A stretch of 9,602 bases of DNA from Euzebyaceae bacterium (GTDB lineage: Bacteria; Actinomycetota; Nitriliruptoria; Euzebyales; Egibacteraceae). Location: NCBI GenBank assembly GCA_013698135.1, contig JACCVM010000127.1, positions 1 through 9,602 on the forward strand. Reading direction: 5' to 3'. Shown here piece by piece: positions 1 to 6,665 of this stretch; position 1 is the stretch's first letter; each line of letters starts with the position of its first letter. A program made the translations under genes and the position numbers. The notes below the pieces were generated by a model. The model saw only the letters and a list, made by a program, of their open reading frames with translations. It did no database searches and was not told the origin of the DNA.

Positions 1-494
1 CCCGCACTGACCGCAGGGCTCGCAAGGGAAAACCGCCGGCGGAAACCTTCCAGGTGTTCAACGCGCGTGACCCGTTCCAGGAGCTGGTGTCCGACGACGC
101 CGGCGGAGCCGCGGACGCGACCACGACTGACGGCACCACGACGACGGATGGCACGACGGCCACGGATGGCACCACGACGGATACCACCACGACGACCGAT
201 GGCACCACGACGACGGATGGCACGACGGCGGACGGCGCCGGTGACACCAGCGACGGCGATAGCTCCGACGACACCAGCGTGAACGGCACGACTGTCACAT
301 TGGTGGACGTCTTCGAGGGCGACGATGGCGAGCCACGTGCGGCCGTGGTTGTCAACGGTTCGGGTTACAACGCCAGCGAGGGCGACGAGTTCGGGAAGCG
401 CTTACGCCTGCTCGACATCGACGGGCAGTGCGCCACGATGCTGTTCGGCGACAGCCGCTTCACGCTTTGCGAGGGCGAGAACATCCGTAAGTAG
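1..494 (+). CDS. C-terminal part of a putative type IV pilus accessory protein (PilP/GspC-like), 5' partial
   Basis: The reading frame is open from the window's left edge (first full codon at base 3) to the TAG at 492-494, giving 163 visible residues, so the gene starts outside the window. The GTG at 54 is an internal valine and should not be taken as the start. The visible part begins with a basic stretch and the phrase VFNARDPFQELV, which resembles the (K/R)DPF motif of PilP/GspC-type proteins. About 40 residues of Thr/Asp/Gly-rich repeats (TTDGTT and variants) follow, then an acidic Ser/Asp stretch. The last 70 or so residues form a compact beta-rich domain (VTLVDVF, AAVVVNG, GDEF, CATMLFGD) with two cysteines. 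It ends about 80 bases before aroC. Type IV pilus clusters next to aroC are, from memory, seen in some actinobacteria; the pilus assignment rests on that and on the DPF motif. It could be another exported structural protein. Confidence 0.6.
   Translation, partial: RTDRRARKGKPPAETFQVFNARDPFQELVSDDAGGAADATTTDGTTTTDGTTATDGTTTDTTTTTDGTTTTDGTTADGAGDTSDGDSSDDTSVNGTTVTLVDVFEGDDGEPRAAVVVNGSGYNASEGDEFGKRLRLLDIDGQCATMLFGDSRFTLCEGENIRK
132..229 (+). repeat. Thr/Asp/Gly-coding repeat tract with an exact 29-bp direct repeat
   Basis: Bases 132-160 and 201-229 are identical over 29 bp, 69 bp (23 codons) apart and in the same frame. The tract between them consists of shorter degenerate copies of the same GGCACSACG/ACGGAT words. 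It encodes the TTDGTT-type linker of the partial protein at the window start. In-frame repeats of this kind can gain or lose units by slippage or recombination and so change linker length without breaking the frame. Confidence 0.85.
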
Positions 495-532
495 TCCCGG
501 CCAGCGCCACCTTGCCTCCGCGCCACGGGCGG

Positions 533-544
533 TACCGTCTGGGC
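533..544 (+). promoter_or_regulatory. Putative -10 element of the aroC-aroK-aroB operon promoter
   Basis: TACCGT at 533-538 fits the actinobacterial TAnnnT -10 pattern and lies in the short gap between the pilus-like gene and aroC. A weak TTGCCT (512-517) is 15 bp upstream, shorter than ideal for a -35. Six bases separate the hexamer from the ATG at 545, so transcription would begin at or next to that ATG, giving a leaderless message. The same TACCGTC heptamer occurs before aroQ (5097-5103). Inferred from sequence only. Confidence 0.4.
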
Positions 545-568
545 ATGCGTGCAGCGGCGAAGTGGTAG
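545..568 (+). CDS. Possible leaderless 7-codon leader ORF upstream of aroC
   Basis: ATG at 545 opens a short frame encoding MRAAAKW and stopping at TAG 566-568, seven bases before the probable aroC start at 576. The ATG sits exactly where a transcript from the TACCGT element at 533-538 should begin, so it could be translated without a ribosome-binding site and feed ribosomes to aroC by reinitiation. No clear Shine-Dalgarno sequence is seen before aroC itself, which makes a coupling role plausible. The last sense codon is Trp, an end product of the pathway, but one Trp codon without a visible terminator/antiterminator pair is thin evidence for attenuation. A frame this short could be chance. 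Confidence 0.25.
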   Translation: MRAAAKW

Positions 569-575
569 ACCGGCC

Positions 576-1811
576 GTGGCCTTGCGATACCTGACGGCCG
601 GCGAGTCGCACGGTCCCGCGCTCGTGGGCATCCTCGAGGGGCTGCCGGCGGGTGTGCCCTATGCGCGGAATGCTCTCGAGCACGAGTTGGCCCGCCGGCG
701 CCTCGGCCATGGTCGCTCGCCGCGCATGGACTTCGAGATTGATCGCTTCGAGGTGCTCGGCGGGGTCCGGCACGGCGTGACGATGGGATCGCCCGTCGCG
801 GTGGTGATTCACAACACCGAGTGGCCGAAGTGGACGGCGGTGATGAGCCCTGACCCGCCACAGGATCCCTTGGCGCTCGAGCGCAGCGGGCGCGGCGCCC
901 CGCTTACGCGGCCGCGGCCTGGCCACGCCGACCTCGTCGGGATGCAGAAGTACGGGCTGGACGAGGCCCGAAACATCCTGGAGCGGGCCAGCGCCCGCGA
1001 GACCGCCACGCGCGTCGCGCTGGGATTCTTCGCCCGCGCGCTGCTCAGCGAGTTGGGCATCTCGGTCGTCTCCCATGTGGTGCGCATCGGCGAGGTGTCC
1101 GTTCCCGACGCCTCGCCGGCCCCAGGCCCGGACGATCGGGACGCCGTGGACGCCGTCGGCGTTCGCTGCCTCGACGCCGAGGCGGCGGGGCGGATGGCCG
1201 AGCGCATCGATCGGGCCAAAGCCGAGCGCGACACCCTCGGCGGTGTCGTCGAGGTCCTGGTCTACGGCCTCCCCCCGGGCCTTGGGAGTCATGTGCACTG
1301 GGATCGCAAGCTCGACACGCGTCTGGCCGCCGCCCTGATGAGCGTGCAGGCCTTCAAGGGCGTCGCGGTTGGCGACGGCTTTGGCAGCGCCGCGGTCCCC
1401 GGCTCGCAGGCCCACGACGAGATCACCACGGACACCGAGGGTGGCTACCGGCGCATCACAGGGCGGGCCGGAGGCCTGGAGGGCGGTATGACGACTGGCG
1501 AGCCGCTGCGCCTGCGCGCCGCGATGAAGCCGTTGTCCAGCCTCACCCAGCCGCTGGCCACCGTTGACGTGCGCACCGGCCAGCCGGCCGAGGCGATCCA
1601 GCAGCGCTCGGACGTGTGCGCGGTGCCGCGGGCCGGGGTGGTCTGCGAGGCCGTGGTCGCCCTGACGTTGGCCGACGCGCTGCTTGAGAAGACGGGGGGC
1701 GACAGCCTCGGCGAGGTGCGCCGCAATCTGCTGGCCTACCGTTCGGCCGTGGCCGGCGGGCCGGATGCGGCGGCAGAGCCCCACATGGCCGCGGGGTCGG
1801 AGGCACCATGA
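576..1811 (+). CDS. aroC: Chorismate synthase
   Basis: The enzyme converts 5-enolpyruvylshikimate-3-phosphate to chorismate using reduced FMN, the last step of the shared aromatic pathway, in the cytosol. With the GTG start at 576 the protein has 411 residues and begins MALRYLTAGESHG, matching the usual N-terminus; the frame extends upstream to a GTG at 549, which would add nine uncharacteristic residues. TTG at 582 is another possible start. Family signatures are present: GESHG (9-13, with the conserved His12), PGHAD (115-119, conserved His117), RASARETA (137-144), FKGVAVGDGFG (to about 270), GRAGGLEGGM (296-305) and RSDVCAVPRAG (344-354). Length is normal for actinobacteria. No convincing Shine-Dalgarno precedes the start. 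The stop overlaps the aroK start (ATGA), indicating translational coupling. The whole gene is intact. Confidence 0.97.
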   Translation: MALRYLTAGESHGPALVGILEGLPAGVPYARNALEHELARRRLGHGRSPRMDFEIDRFEVLGGVRHGVTMGSPVAVVIHNTEWPKWTAVMSPDPPQDPLALERSGRGAPLTRPRPGHADLVGMQKYGLDEARNILERASARETATRVALGFFARALLSELGISVVSHVVRIGEVSVPDASPAPGPDDRDAVDAVGVRCLDAEAAGRMAERIDRAKAERDTLGGVVEVLVYGLPPGLGSHVHWDRKLDTRLAAALMSVQAFKGVAVGDGFGSAAVPGSQAHDEITTDTEGGYRRITGRAGGLEGGMTTGEPLRLRAAMKPLSSLTQPLATVDVRTGQPAEAIQQRSDVCAVPRAGVVCEAVVALTLADALLEKTGGDSLGEVRRNLLAYRSAVAGGPDAAAEPHMAAGSEAP

Positions 1812-2377
1812 GCGTGCTGGCGCCCGGTCGCAACATCGTCCTGCTCGGACTGATGGGGGCCGGCAAGACGGCGGTCGGGCAGCTGCTGGCGCAGCGGCTG
1901 GGGCGGCCGTTCACCGACACCGACGGGATGGTCGAGGCGCGGGCTCGGATGCCCGTCGCCGAGATCTTCGCCAGCGAGGGGGAGCGAGGCTTCCGACGGC
2001 GCGAGGGCGAGGCCGTGCGGCAGGCGTCGGCCCTGCGCGGGCAGGTCATCGCCGTCGGTGGGGGAGCGGTGCTTGACCCCGCCAACGTCACACACCTGCG
2101 TTCCACCGGCGACCTCGTCTGGCTGGCGGCCTCCGTGGAGGCGCTGGCCCAGCGGATCGGCGACGATCCTGGCCCCGCCCGCCCGCTGCTGTCGGCTGGC
2201 GGTGACGTGACCGAGCGGCTGGCGCAGCTGAAGGCCGAGCGGGAAGCCGCCTACACGGCCGCCTCCTCGGCGGTCATCGACACCGACGGCAAGACCCCCG
2301 ACGACATCGCCGAGGCGGTGCTGGAGTGGGTACGGACTCGACCGGGCGTCCTGACCAAGCAGGAACTGCGGGCATGA
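1808..2377 (+). CDS. aroK: Shikimate kinase
   Basis: This kinase phosphorylates the 3-hydroxyl of shikimate with ATP, in the cytosol. The 189-residue protein carries a Walker A P-loop GLMGAGKT (14-21), the shikimate/Mg-binding DTD (37-39), an FRRRE segment (62-66) whose arginine corresponds to a shikimate-binding Arg, GGG (84-86) of the glycine-rich loop, and the lid motif ARPLL (124-128). It is slightly longer than typical kinases because of a short C-terminal tail. The start is ATG 1808 inside the aroC stop, preceded by a good GGAGG at 1799-1803 with a 4-base gap. Its stop overlaps the aroB start in the same ATGA form. aroK rather than aroL is chosen from operon context and family resemblance. 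Confidence 0.95.
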   Translation: MSVLAPGRNIVLLGLMGAGKTAVGQLLAQRLGRPFTDTDGMVEARARMPVAEIFASEGERGFRRREGEAVRQASALRGQVIAVGGGAVLDPANVTHLRSTGDLVWLAASVEALAQRIGDDPGPARPLLSAGGDVTERLAQLKAEREAAYTAASSAVIDTDGKTPDDIAEAVLEWVRTRPGVLTKQELRA

Positions 2378-3459
2378 CCGGGCCCGTGCGGATTGCGGTC
2401 GGGGTGGCGCCCCCGTACGACGTCGTCATCGCCCCGGGCCTGCTCGACGAGCTGGCGGCCGTGCTGCCACCGCTGCCACATGCCCGCCGCGCCGCGCTGG
2501 TCACCACCGGCGACGTACGTGCGTTGTACGCCGACCGGGTGACTGCGGGACTGCGGGCACGAGGGCTGGGCGTGGAATCGGTGATCGTCCCCGACGGCGA
2601 GGAAGCCAAGACGCTGGCCACGGTGACCACCGTCTACCACCGGCTCGCGGCGATGCGCCTTGGCCGCGACGACGTGGTCGTGGCCCTCGGCGGCGGTGTC
2701 ATCGGCGACCTGGCCGGCTTCGCCGCCGCGACCTGGAACCGAGGGGTCGCGGTGGTGCAGCTGCCGACGACCTTGCTGGCCCAGGTCGATGCGGCGATCG
2801 GCGGCAAGACCGGTGTCAACCTGGCCGAGGGCAAGAACCTCGTCGGCGCCTTCCACCAGCCGCTGGCGGTCGTCGCCGACATCATTGCGCTGGCCTCTCT
2901 GCCGGCCCGTGAGCTGCGGGCCGGACTCGGCGAGGCCGTCAAGTACGGCTTCATCGCCGACCCGGCGGTCCTCGACCTGTTGGAACGCGACCCGAAAGCG
3001 GCGGTCGCAGGTGACCCCGAGGTGCTCGGGGCGGTGGTGCAGCGGGGGGTGGCGGTCAAGGCGCGCATCGTCGCCGCGGACGAACGGGAAGCCGGTGAGC
3101 GCGCGCTGCTCAACTACGGCCACACGTTCGGCCATGCCTTCGAGGTGCTGACCGGATACGGCACGTACCGCCATGGCGAGGCGGTGGCGCTGGGCATGGT
3201 TGCCGCCGCCCGCCTCGGCGAACGACTCGGCGTCAGCGAACCCGGCCTGACCGACCGCACCGTGGGTCTCTTGGCTCCGCTCGGCCTGCCCACGGGCGGG
3301 CTGCGGCTGGACCCGGCGGCGGTTTGGGAGGTGCTGGGGCGCGACAAGAAGGCTCGCGACGGCGTGCGCTTCGTGCTGTGCCGCACCCCAGGTGACGCCT
3401 GCCTGGTCGGCCAACCAGACCGCAGGCTCGTCGAGGAGGTGCTGCGCTCCCTGCTTTGA
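2374..3459 (+). CDS. aroB: 3-dehydroquinate synthase
   Basis: The enzyme cyclises DAHP to 3-dehydroquinate using NAD+ and a divalent metal, the second step of the shikimate pathway. The 361-residue protein has the NAD/phosphate-binding PDGEEAKT (73-80), GGGVIGD (106-112) and PTTLLAQVDAAIGGKTGVN (131-149). Metal ligands by family comparison are Glu187 in GLGEAVKYG, His250 in NYGHTFGH and His267 in HGEAVALGM, all present. A late DKKARDG motif is also conserved. ATG 2374 overlaps the aroK stop and follows GGAA at 2362-2365. The frame stays open back to 2326, but that would put 16 extra residues inside aroK and is unlikely. The gene ends 20 bases before the end of the convergent cyclase gene. Confidence 0.97.
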   Translation: MTGPVRIAVGVAPPYDVVIAPGLLDELAAVLPPLPHARRAALVTTGDVRALYADRVTAGLRARGLGVESVIVPDGEEAKTLATVTTVYHRLAAMRLGRDDVVVALGGGVIGDLAGFAAATWNRGVAVVQLPTTLLAQVDAAIGGKTGVNLAEGKNLVGAFHQPLAVVADIIALASLPARELRAGLGEAVKYGFIADPAVLDLLERDPKAAVAGDPEVLGAVVQRGVAVKARIVAADEREAGERALLNYGHTFGHAFEVLTGYGTYRHGEAVALGMVAAARLGERLGVSEPGLTDRTVGLLAPLGLPTGGLRLDPAAVWEVLGRDKKARDGVRFVLCRTPGDACLVGQPDRRLVEEVLRSLL

Positions 3460-3479
3460 GATCGTGCCCTGTTCGTGCC

Positions 3480-5054
3480 CTATTCGACCTCGACACGATC
3501 CTTGCCGGCGCGCTTGCCCCGGTACAGCGCTGCGTCGGCGGCGGTGAACAGCTCGTCGGCGGTGGCCGCGTCCAGCGGCGCGACCGCCACGCCGGCGGAG
3601 ATGGTCACCGCCGGCAGGTCAAGCCTGCTGCGCTTCACCGACTCCCGCACCCGTTCAAGGACCATGCGCGCGCCCGTCGGGCCGGTGTCGGGCAGCAGGA
3701 TCACGAACTCCTCGCCGCCGATGCGGAACACCGAGTCGGTCTCGCGCACTCCACCCTCGAGACGCCCGGCGACGTGCACCAGGGTCCGGTCACCCACGTC
3801 GTGACCGTGATGGTCGTTGACTGACTTGAAGTCGTCGATGTCGACGACGGCCAGGGCTACCGGGCGGTCGCCGGTGGCCTGCTCCAGGGCTTGACGCAGC
3901 TTCCTCCAAAAGACGCGCCGGTTGCGCAACCCGGTCAGCGCATCGCGTTCGGCGGCGAAGCGGACCTCCTCGTACAGGTCGGCATTGCGCATCGCGACCG
4001 CGGTGATGTCGGCCAGGCCGCGCAGAAAGTCTCGATCGTCGGTCGAGAAGGCGCCTTCCTTATCGCTGGTAACGGACAGGGCCATGAACAGCGTGCCCTT
4101 GTCCTGCTTGCCGGCGATCAACAGGGAGCGCGCCCGCGGGTGGAGTCGGTCCTGGAGCTCGGGTCGCGCGCCGACGTCGTTGATCACCAGGCAGCCGGCG
4201 GCGGCGATCTCGTCGACCAACGCCACCAACGGGCCGGTCAACGGCTCCTCGCGCAGCACCAGGCCAGCCCGGTCCGCTCCGGCCGAGTGCAGCAGCGCCG
4301 TGTCGCCGTACACCCGGACCACGCTCACCTCGACGGTGTCGATGCGTTCCTGCACCGCCCGCACGATGCTGGGAACCACCTGGGAGAACTCCGCGGTTGA
4401 CGCCATCATCTTGGCCACGTCGAACAGCTTGGCCATGGTCTGGGCCTGGTGCTGGGCCACCGTGTACAGGCGCGCGTTGGCGAAGGCGACCTGGGCCTGG
4501 AGGGCGAACACCTCCAGCGTCTCGACCGTGACTGCGGTCGGCAGCCGCCCGGAACGTGGCTCGTCGACCGCCAGGAACCCGATGATGGTGTGGTCGTCGT
4601 CGAGCAGCTTGACGACAAGCCCGTGATCGGCGGTCCACGCGTCCGGGTGGTCAGAGGCAGGGATATTGGGAATGTCCGCCCAGTTGGCGGGCGCCTCCGG
4701 CGGGACCAGGTAGCTGACGGTTCCGACCAGCCAGTCGGGCTGCAACAGCACCGTCCAGTTCTCCCACGGTGTGGTCATGCCGATGCGACCGTCAACCAGC
4801 CCGGCGGTTGCGACCCGCCGGCAGCGACCCCCCTCCCGGACCGTCACCGTCGCCACTGCGAAGTCGGTCACCTCGATGACGGCGTCGACGATGCGTTGCG
4901 CCACCACTTCGAAGTCCAGCCGGCGCGAGATGTCGGCGGCGATCTCCAGGATCCTGGATCCCCGCCGGGAACCATCGTCGCCGGAGGCCCGCCTGGCGTC
5001 GGCGCCCGGGGACGCCTGGGAAGCAGCCCCGGACCCAAGGTGCTCATCCCGCAC
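3480..5054 (-). CDS. GAF-GAF-GGDEF diguanylate cyclase
   Basis: A 524-residue soluble protein predicted to make cyclic di-GMP from two GTP. No signal peptide or membrane span is seen. After a low-complexity N-terminus there are two GAF-like sensor domains (about 34-197 and 206-362), each ending in a helix that would pass a signal onward. The GGDEF domain begins at DALTGLRNRR (371-380), has the metal-binding Asp405 in VDIDDF, and carries GGEEF (446-450), an active-site form. An RETD motif (437-440) lies five residues before it, which is the canonical inhibitory c-di-GMP site, so feedback inhibition is expected. GTG at 5052-5054 is preceded on the minus strand by GGAAAGGGA. The gene is tail-to-tail with aroB and divergent from aroQ, splitting the aro genes. 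The GAF ligand is unknown. Confidence 0.93.
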   Translation of the reverse strand: MRDEHLGSGAASQASPGADARRASGDDGSRRGSRILEIAADISRRLDFEVVAQRIVDAVIEVTDFAVATVTVREGGRCRRVATAGLVDGRIGMTTPWENWTVLLQPDWLVGTVSYLVPPEAPANWADIPNIPASDHPDAWTADHGLVVKLLDDDHTIIGFLAVDEPRSGRLPTAVTVETLEVFALQAQVAFANARLYTVAQHQAQTMAKLFDVAKMMASTAEFSQVVPSIVRAVQERIDTVEVSVVRVYGDTALLHSAGADRAGLVLREEPLTGPLVALVDEIAAAGCLVINDVGARPELQDRLHPRARSLLIAGKQDKGTLFMALSVTSDKEGAFSTDDRDFLRGLADITAVAMRNADLYEEVRFAAERDALTGLRNRRVFWRKLRQALEQATGDRPVALAVVDIDDFKSVNDHHGHDVGDRTLVHVAGRLEGGVRETDSVFRIGGEEFVILLPDTGPTGARMVLERVRESVKRSRLDLPAVTISAGVAVAPLDAATADELFTAADAALYRGKRAGKDRVEVE

Positions 5055-5092
5055 ACGGTCCCTTTCCGTCGATGTCGGCGGCAGGGCGGCTT

Positions 5093-5102
5093 ACGCTACC
5101 GT
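5093..5102. promoter_or_regulatory. Putative overlapping divergent -10 elements between the cyclase gene and aroQ
   Basis: The 73-base gap between the two divergent genes contains TACCGT (5097-5102) on the plus strand, facing aroQ, and TAGCGT (reverse complement of 5093-5098) on the minus strand, facing the cyclase. The two hexamers share bases, so polymerase could not occupy both at once. No good -35 is visible for either. The aroQ ribosome-binding site AAAGGAAGG (5115-5123) follows at a normal distance from GTG 5128. Confidence 0.35.
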
Positions 5103-5127
5103 CCCGACCCGGTGAAAGGAAGGACTA

Positions 5128-5553
5128 GTGATCCTCCTGGTGAACGGACCGAACCTTTCCCAGGTCGGCTTCCGCGATCCGCTCGTCTACGGCAACGAGA
5201 CGCTCGATCAGATCATGGCCGGGGCTCGCGAGGAGGCCGGCGCGCTCGACGAGTTCACCTCCGAATCCGAAGGCGACATCATCTCGCGGTTGCACGCGGC
5301 GCGCACCGACGGCACCGAAGCGGTGGTCATCAACCCGGGCGCCCTCGGCCATTACAGTTACGCGCTGCGCGACGCTCTGGAGCTGCTGTCGCTGCCCAAG
5401 GTAGAGGTCCACCTGTCGCAGACCCCAGCCCGCGAGCCGTTTCGCCGCCGCAGCGTCATCAGTCCGGTCGTGGACGTCACCATCACCGGCGCCGGCGCCT
5501 TCGGCTATCGCCTGGCCGTGCGCGCGGCACAGCATCTGACCGGGAAGGCCTGA
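5128..5553 (+). CDS. aroQ: Type II 3-dehydroquinate dehydratase (divergent)
   Basis: This enzyme dehydrates 3-dehydroquinate to 3-dehydroshikimate. The 141-residue size is usual for the dodecameric type II family. It starts at GTG 5128 behind a strong AAAGGAAGG. NGPN (6-9), Arg16, the catalytic Tyr21 in the VYG motif, NPG (69-71), His75, ALRDAL (79-84), the general-acid His95 in VEVHLS, Arg102 and Arg106 are all present by alignment from memory to the Mycobacterium tuberculosis enzyme. Departures are Gln98 where HxSN normally has Asn, and Pro100, Pro104 and Arg107-Arg108 in the segment that usually reads HAREEFRHxS. The active-site core is retained, so it is probably functional. It begins a second aro/efp/nusB run downstream of the cyclase. 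The peptidase gene often found between aroQ and efp in actinobacteria is absent. Confidence 0.92.
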   Translation: MILLVNGPNLSQVGFRDPLVYGNETLDQIMAGAREEAGALDEFTSESEGDIISRLHAARTDGTEAVVINPGALGHYSYALRDALELLSLPKVEVHLSQTPAREPFRRRSVISPVVDVTITGAGAFGYRLAVRAAQHLTGKA

Positions 5554-5564
5554 CCCCGCCCCGC

Positions 5565-5570
5565 TACACT
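5565..5570 (+). promoter_or_regulatory. Putative -10 element for efp-nusB
   Basis: TACACT lies in the 48-base gap between aroQ and efp in the context GCTACACTG and matches the TAnnnT pattern. No -35 at normal spacing is seen. Transcription would start near 5577, leaving about 25 bases of leader containing GAGG (5587-5590) before the ATG at 5602. Confidence 0.4.
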
Positions 5571-5601
5571 GCGTCCCCTGCTGACCGAGGTAGCCGTATC
5601 G

Positions 5602-6159
5602 ATGGTGTCCACCAACAGCTTGAAGAACGGGATGACGCTGAGCATCGACGGCCAGCTGTGGCGTGTCGACTACTTCCAGCACGTCAAGCCCGGCAAGGGC
5701 GGCGCCTTCGTGCGCACCACGCTCAAGGGCGTGCGCAACGGCAAGACCGTTGACCGCACTTTCCGGGCGGGCGAGGATCTGCAGCAGGCCATCTTGACGA
5801 AGCGGGCGCTGCAGTACCTGTACCGCGACGGCGACGACTTGGTGTTCATGGACACCGAGCATTTCGAGCAGACCCCCGTGCCTGCGACGACCCTGGCCGG
5901 CGGCGCAAAGTGGCTCAGGGAGGGTGAAACCATCGAGCTGGTGTTCCACGGCGATGAGGTCGTGGACGTCAACCTGCCGGCCTCGGTCGAGCTGGCCGTC
6001 ACCGGCACCGAGCCGGGCTTGCAGGGCGATCGCGTGTCCGGGGCCAGCAAGCCGGCCACGCTGGAGACCGGCGCCGTGGTGGGGGTGCCGCTGTTCATCA
6101 ACGTCGGCGAGACCGTCAAGGTCGACACCCGCTCCGGCGAGTACATCTCGCGGGCCTGA
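5602..6159 (+). CDS. efp: Translation elongation factor P
   Basis: EF-P binds ribosomes stalled at consecutive prolines, between the P and E sites, and promotes peptide-bond formation. The 185-residue length and the N-terminus MVSTNSLKNGMTL are typical. The expected layout is a KOW-like domain (about 1-62) and two OB-fold domains. The loop that reaches the peptidyl-transferase centre is KPGKGG with Lys32 at the tip. Actinobacterial EF-Ps of the unmodified subclass usually read PGKGP, so Gly34 in place of Pro is a departure. ATG 5602 follows GAGG (5587-5590) with an 11-base gap. GTG 5605 is a possible alternative start. The gene has its own putative -10 and shares one base with nusB (TGATG), so the two are probably cotranslated. 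Confidence 0.97.
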   Translation: MVSTNSLKNGMTLSIDGQLWRVDYFQHVKPGKGGAFVRTTLKGVRNGKTVDRTFRAGEDLQQAILTKRALQYLYRDGDDLVFMDTEHFEQTPVPATTLAGGAKWLREGETIELVFHGDEVVDVNLPASVELAVTGTEPGLQGDRVSGASKPATLETGAVVGVPLFINVGETVKVDTRSGEYISRA

Positions 6160-6575
6160 TGGCGCGCAACGGCACCGGCTCCCGGCACGCCGCGCGCAAG
6201 CTCGCGCTGGACGTCCTGTACGAGGCGGACCTCACCGAGCGGCCCATCGCGGCCGTGCTGGTCAAGCACCTCGAGGCGGCACCACCGCCGCCCGAGTTCG
6301 CGGTGGCCCTGGTGCGAGGCGTGCATCGCCACCACGACGAGCTCGACGAGTTGATCCAGTCCCATTCCCGTGACTGGAAGCTGTCGCGGATGCCGGTGAT
6401 CGACCGCAACCTGCTGCGCATCGGGCTGTTCGAGATTCTGCACAGTCCTGACGTCCCGACCGCCGTGGCCATCGACGAAGCCGTGGAGCTGGCCAAGGAG
6501 CTGTCAACCGATGACTCGGGCCGGTTCGTCAACGGTGTGCTGGCGCGGGTCGCCGACGCCGCCTCGCCCGCCTGA
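6159..6575 (+). CDS. nusB: Transcription antitermination factor NusB
   Basis: NusB pairs with NusE (ribosomal protein S10) on boxA RNA to allow processive rRNA transcription. The 138-residue protein is all helical in appearance and close to the usual length. RHAARKLALDVLYEADL (9-25) is the characteristic first helix, and IDRNLLRIGLFEIL and AIDEAVELAKELS followed by RFVNGVLA are conserved C-terminal blocks. Its ATG at 6159 overlaps the last base of the efp stop, so it depends on efp translation. It is the last gene of this run; a 141-base gap with a weak hairpin and a short tandem repeat follows. Confidence 0.96.
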   Translation: MARNGTGSRHAARKLALDVLYEADLTERPIAAVLVKHLEAAPPPPEFAVALVRGVHRHHDELDELIQSHSRDWKLSRMPVIDRNLLRIGLFEILHSPDVPTAVAIDEAVELAKELSTDDSGRFVNGVLARVADAASPA

Positions 6576-6592
6576 CCCGCCGCCACTCCCAA

Positions 6593-6612
6593 CCCCTCGG
6601 GGGCGATCTTTT
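6593..6612 (+). terminator. Weak possible terminator after nusB
   Basis: CCCC (6593-6596) faces GGGGG (6599-6603) and is followed within a few bases by CTTTTC (6608-6613). The loop is very tight, so only three or four pairs can form, and the T run is short. This is the only terminator-like structure after nusB and is a marginal one. Confidence 0.2.
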
Positions 6613-6665
6613 CACCCGCTAGTGGCATCCTCGCCTTCGCTCGGCAATGATGCGGTCGTTGCCTC

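Noticed and set aside
54..494. GTG at 54 as the start of the first gene
   Set aside because: The frame is open to the left edge with plausible coding sequence and no ribosome-binding site precedes the GTG.
402..1784. 460-codon open frame on the minus strand opposite aroC
   Set aside because: Its amino-acid make-up (Arg, His, Gly, Ala rich) is that of an antisense shadow in GC-rich DNA, while the plus-strand frame carries all the chorismate synthase motifs.
2251..3414. 387-codon open frame on the minus strand opposite aroB
   Set aside because: Shadow of aroB; no recognisable domain, and the plus-strand frame is clearly conserved.
3462..3481. Nine-base direct repeat TCGTGCCCT twice, 11 bases apart, between aroB and the cyclase
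   Set aside because: Short, partly overlaps the cyclase stop codon, and no hairpin forms; too little to call an operator.
4449..5753. Long plus-strand frame spanning the cyclase, aroQ and efp start
   Set aside because: Crosses three real genes in wrong frames and has no coherent domain.
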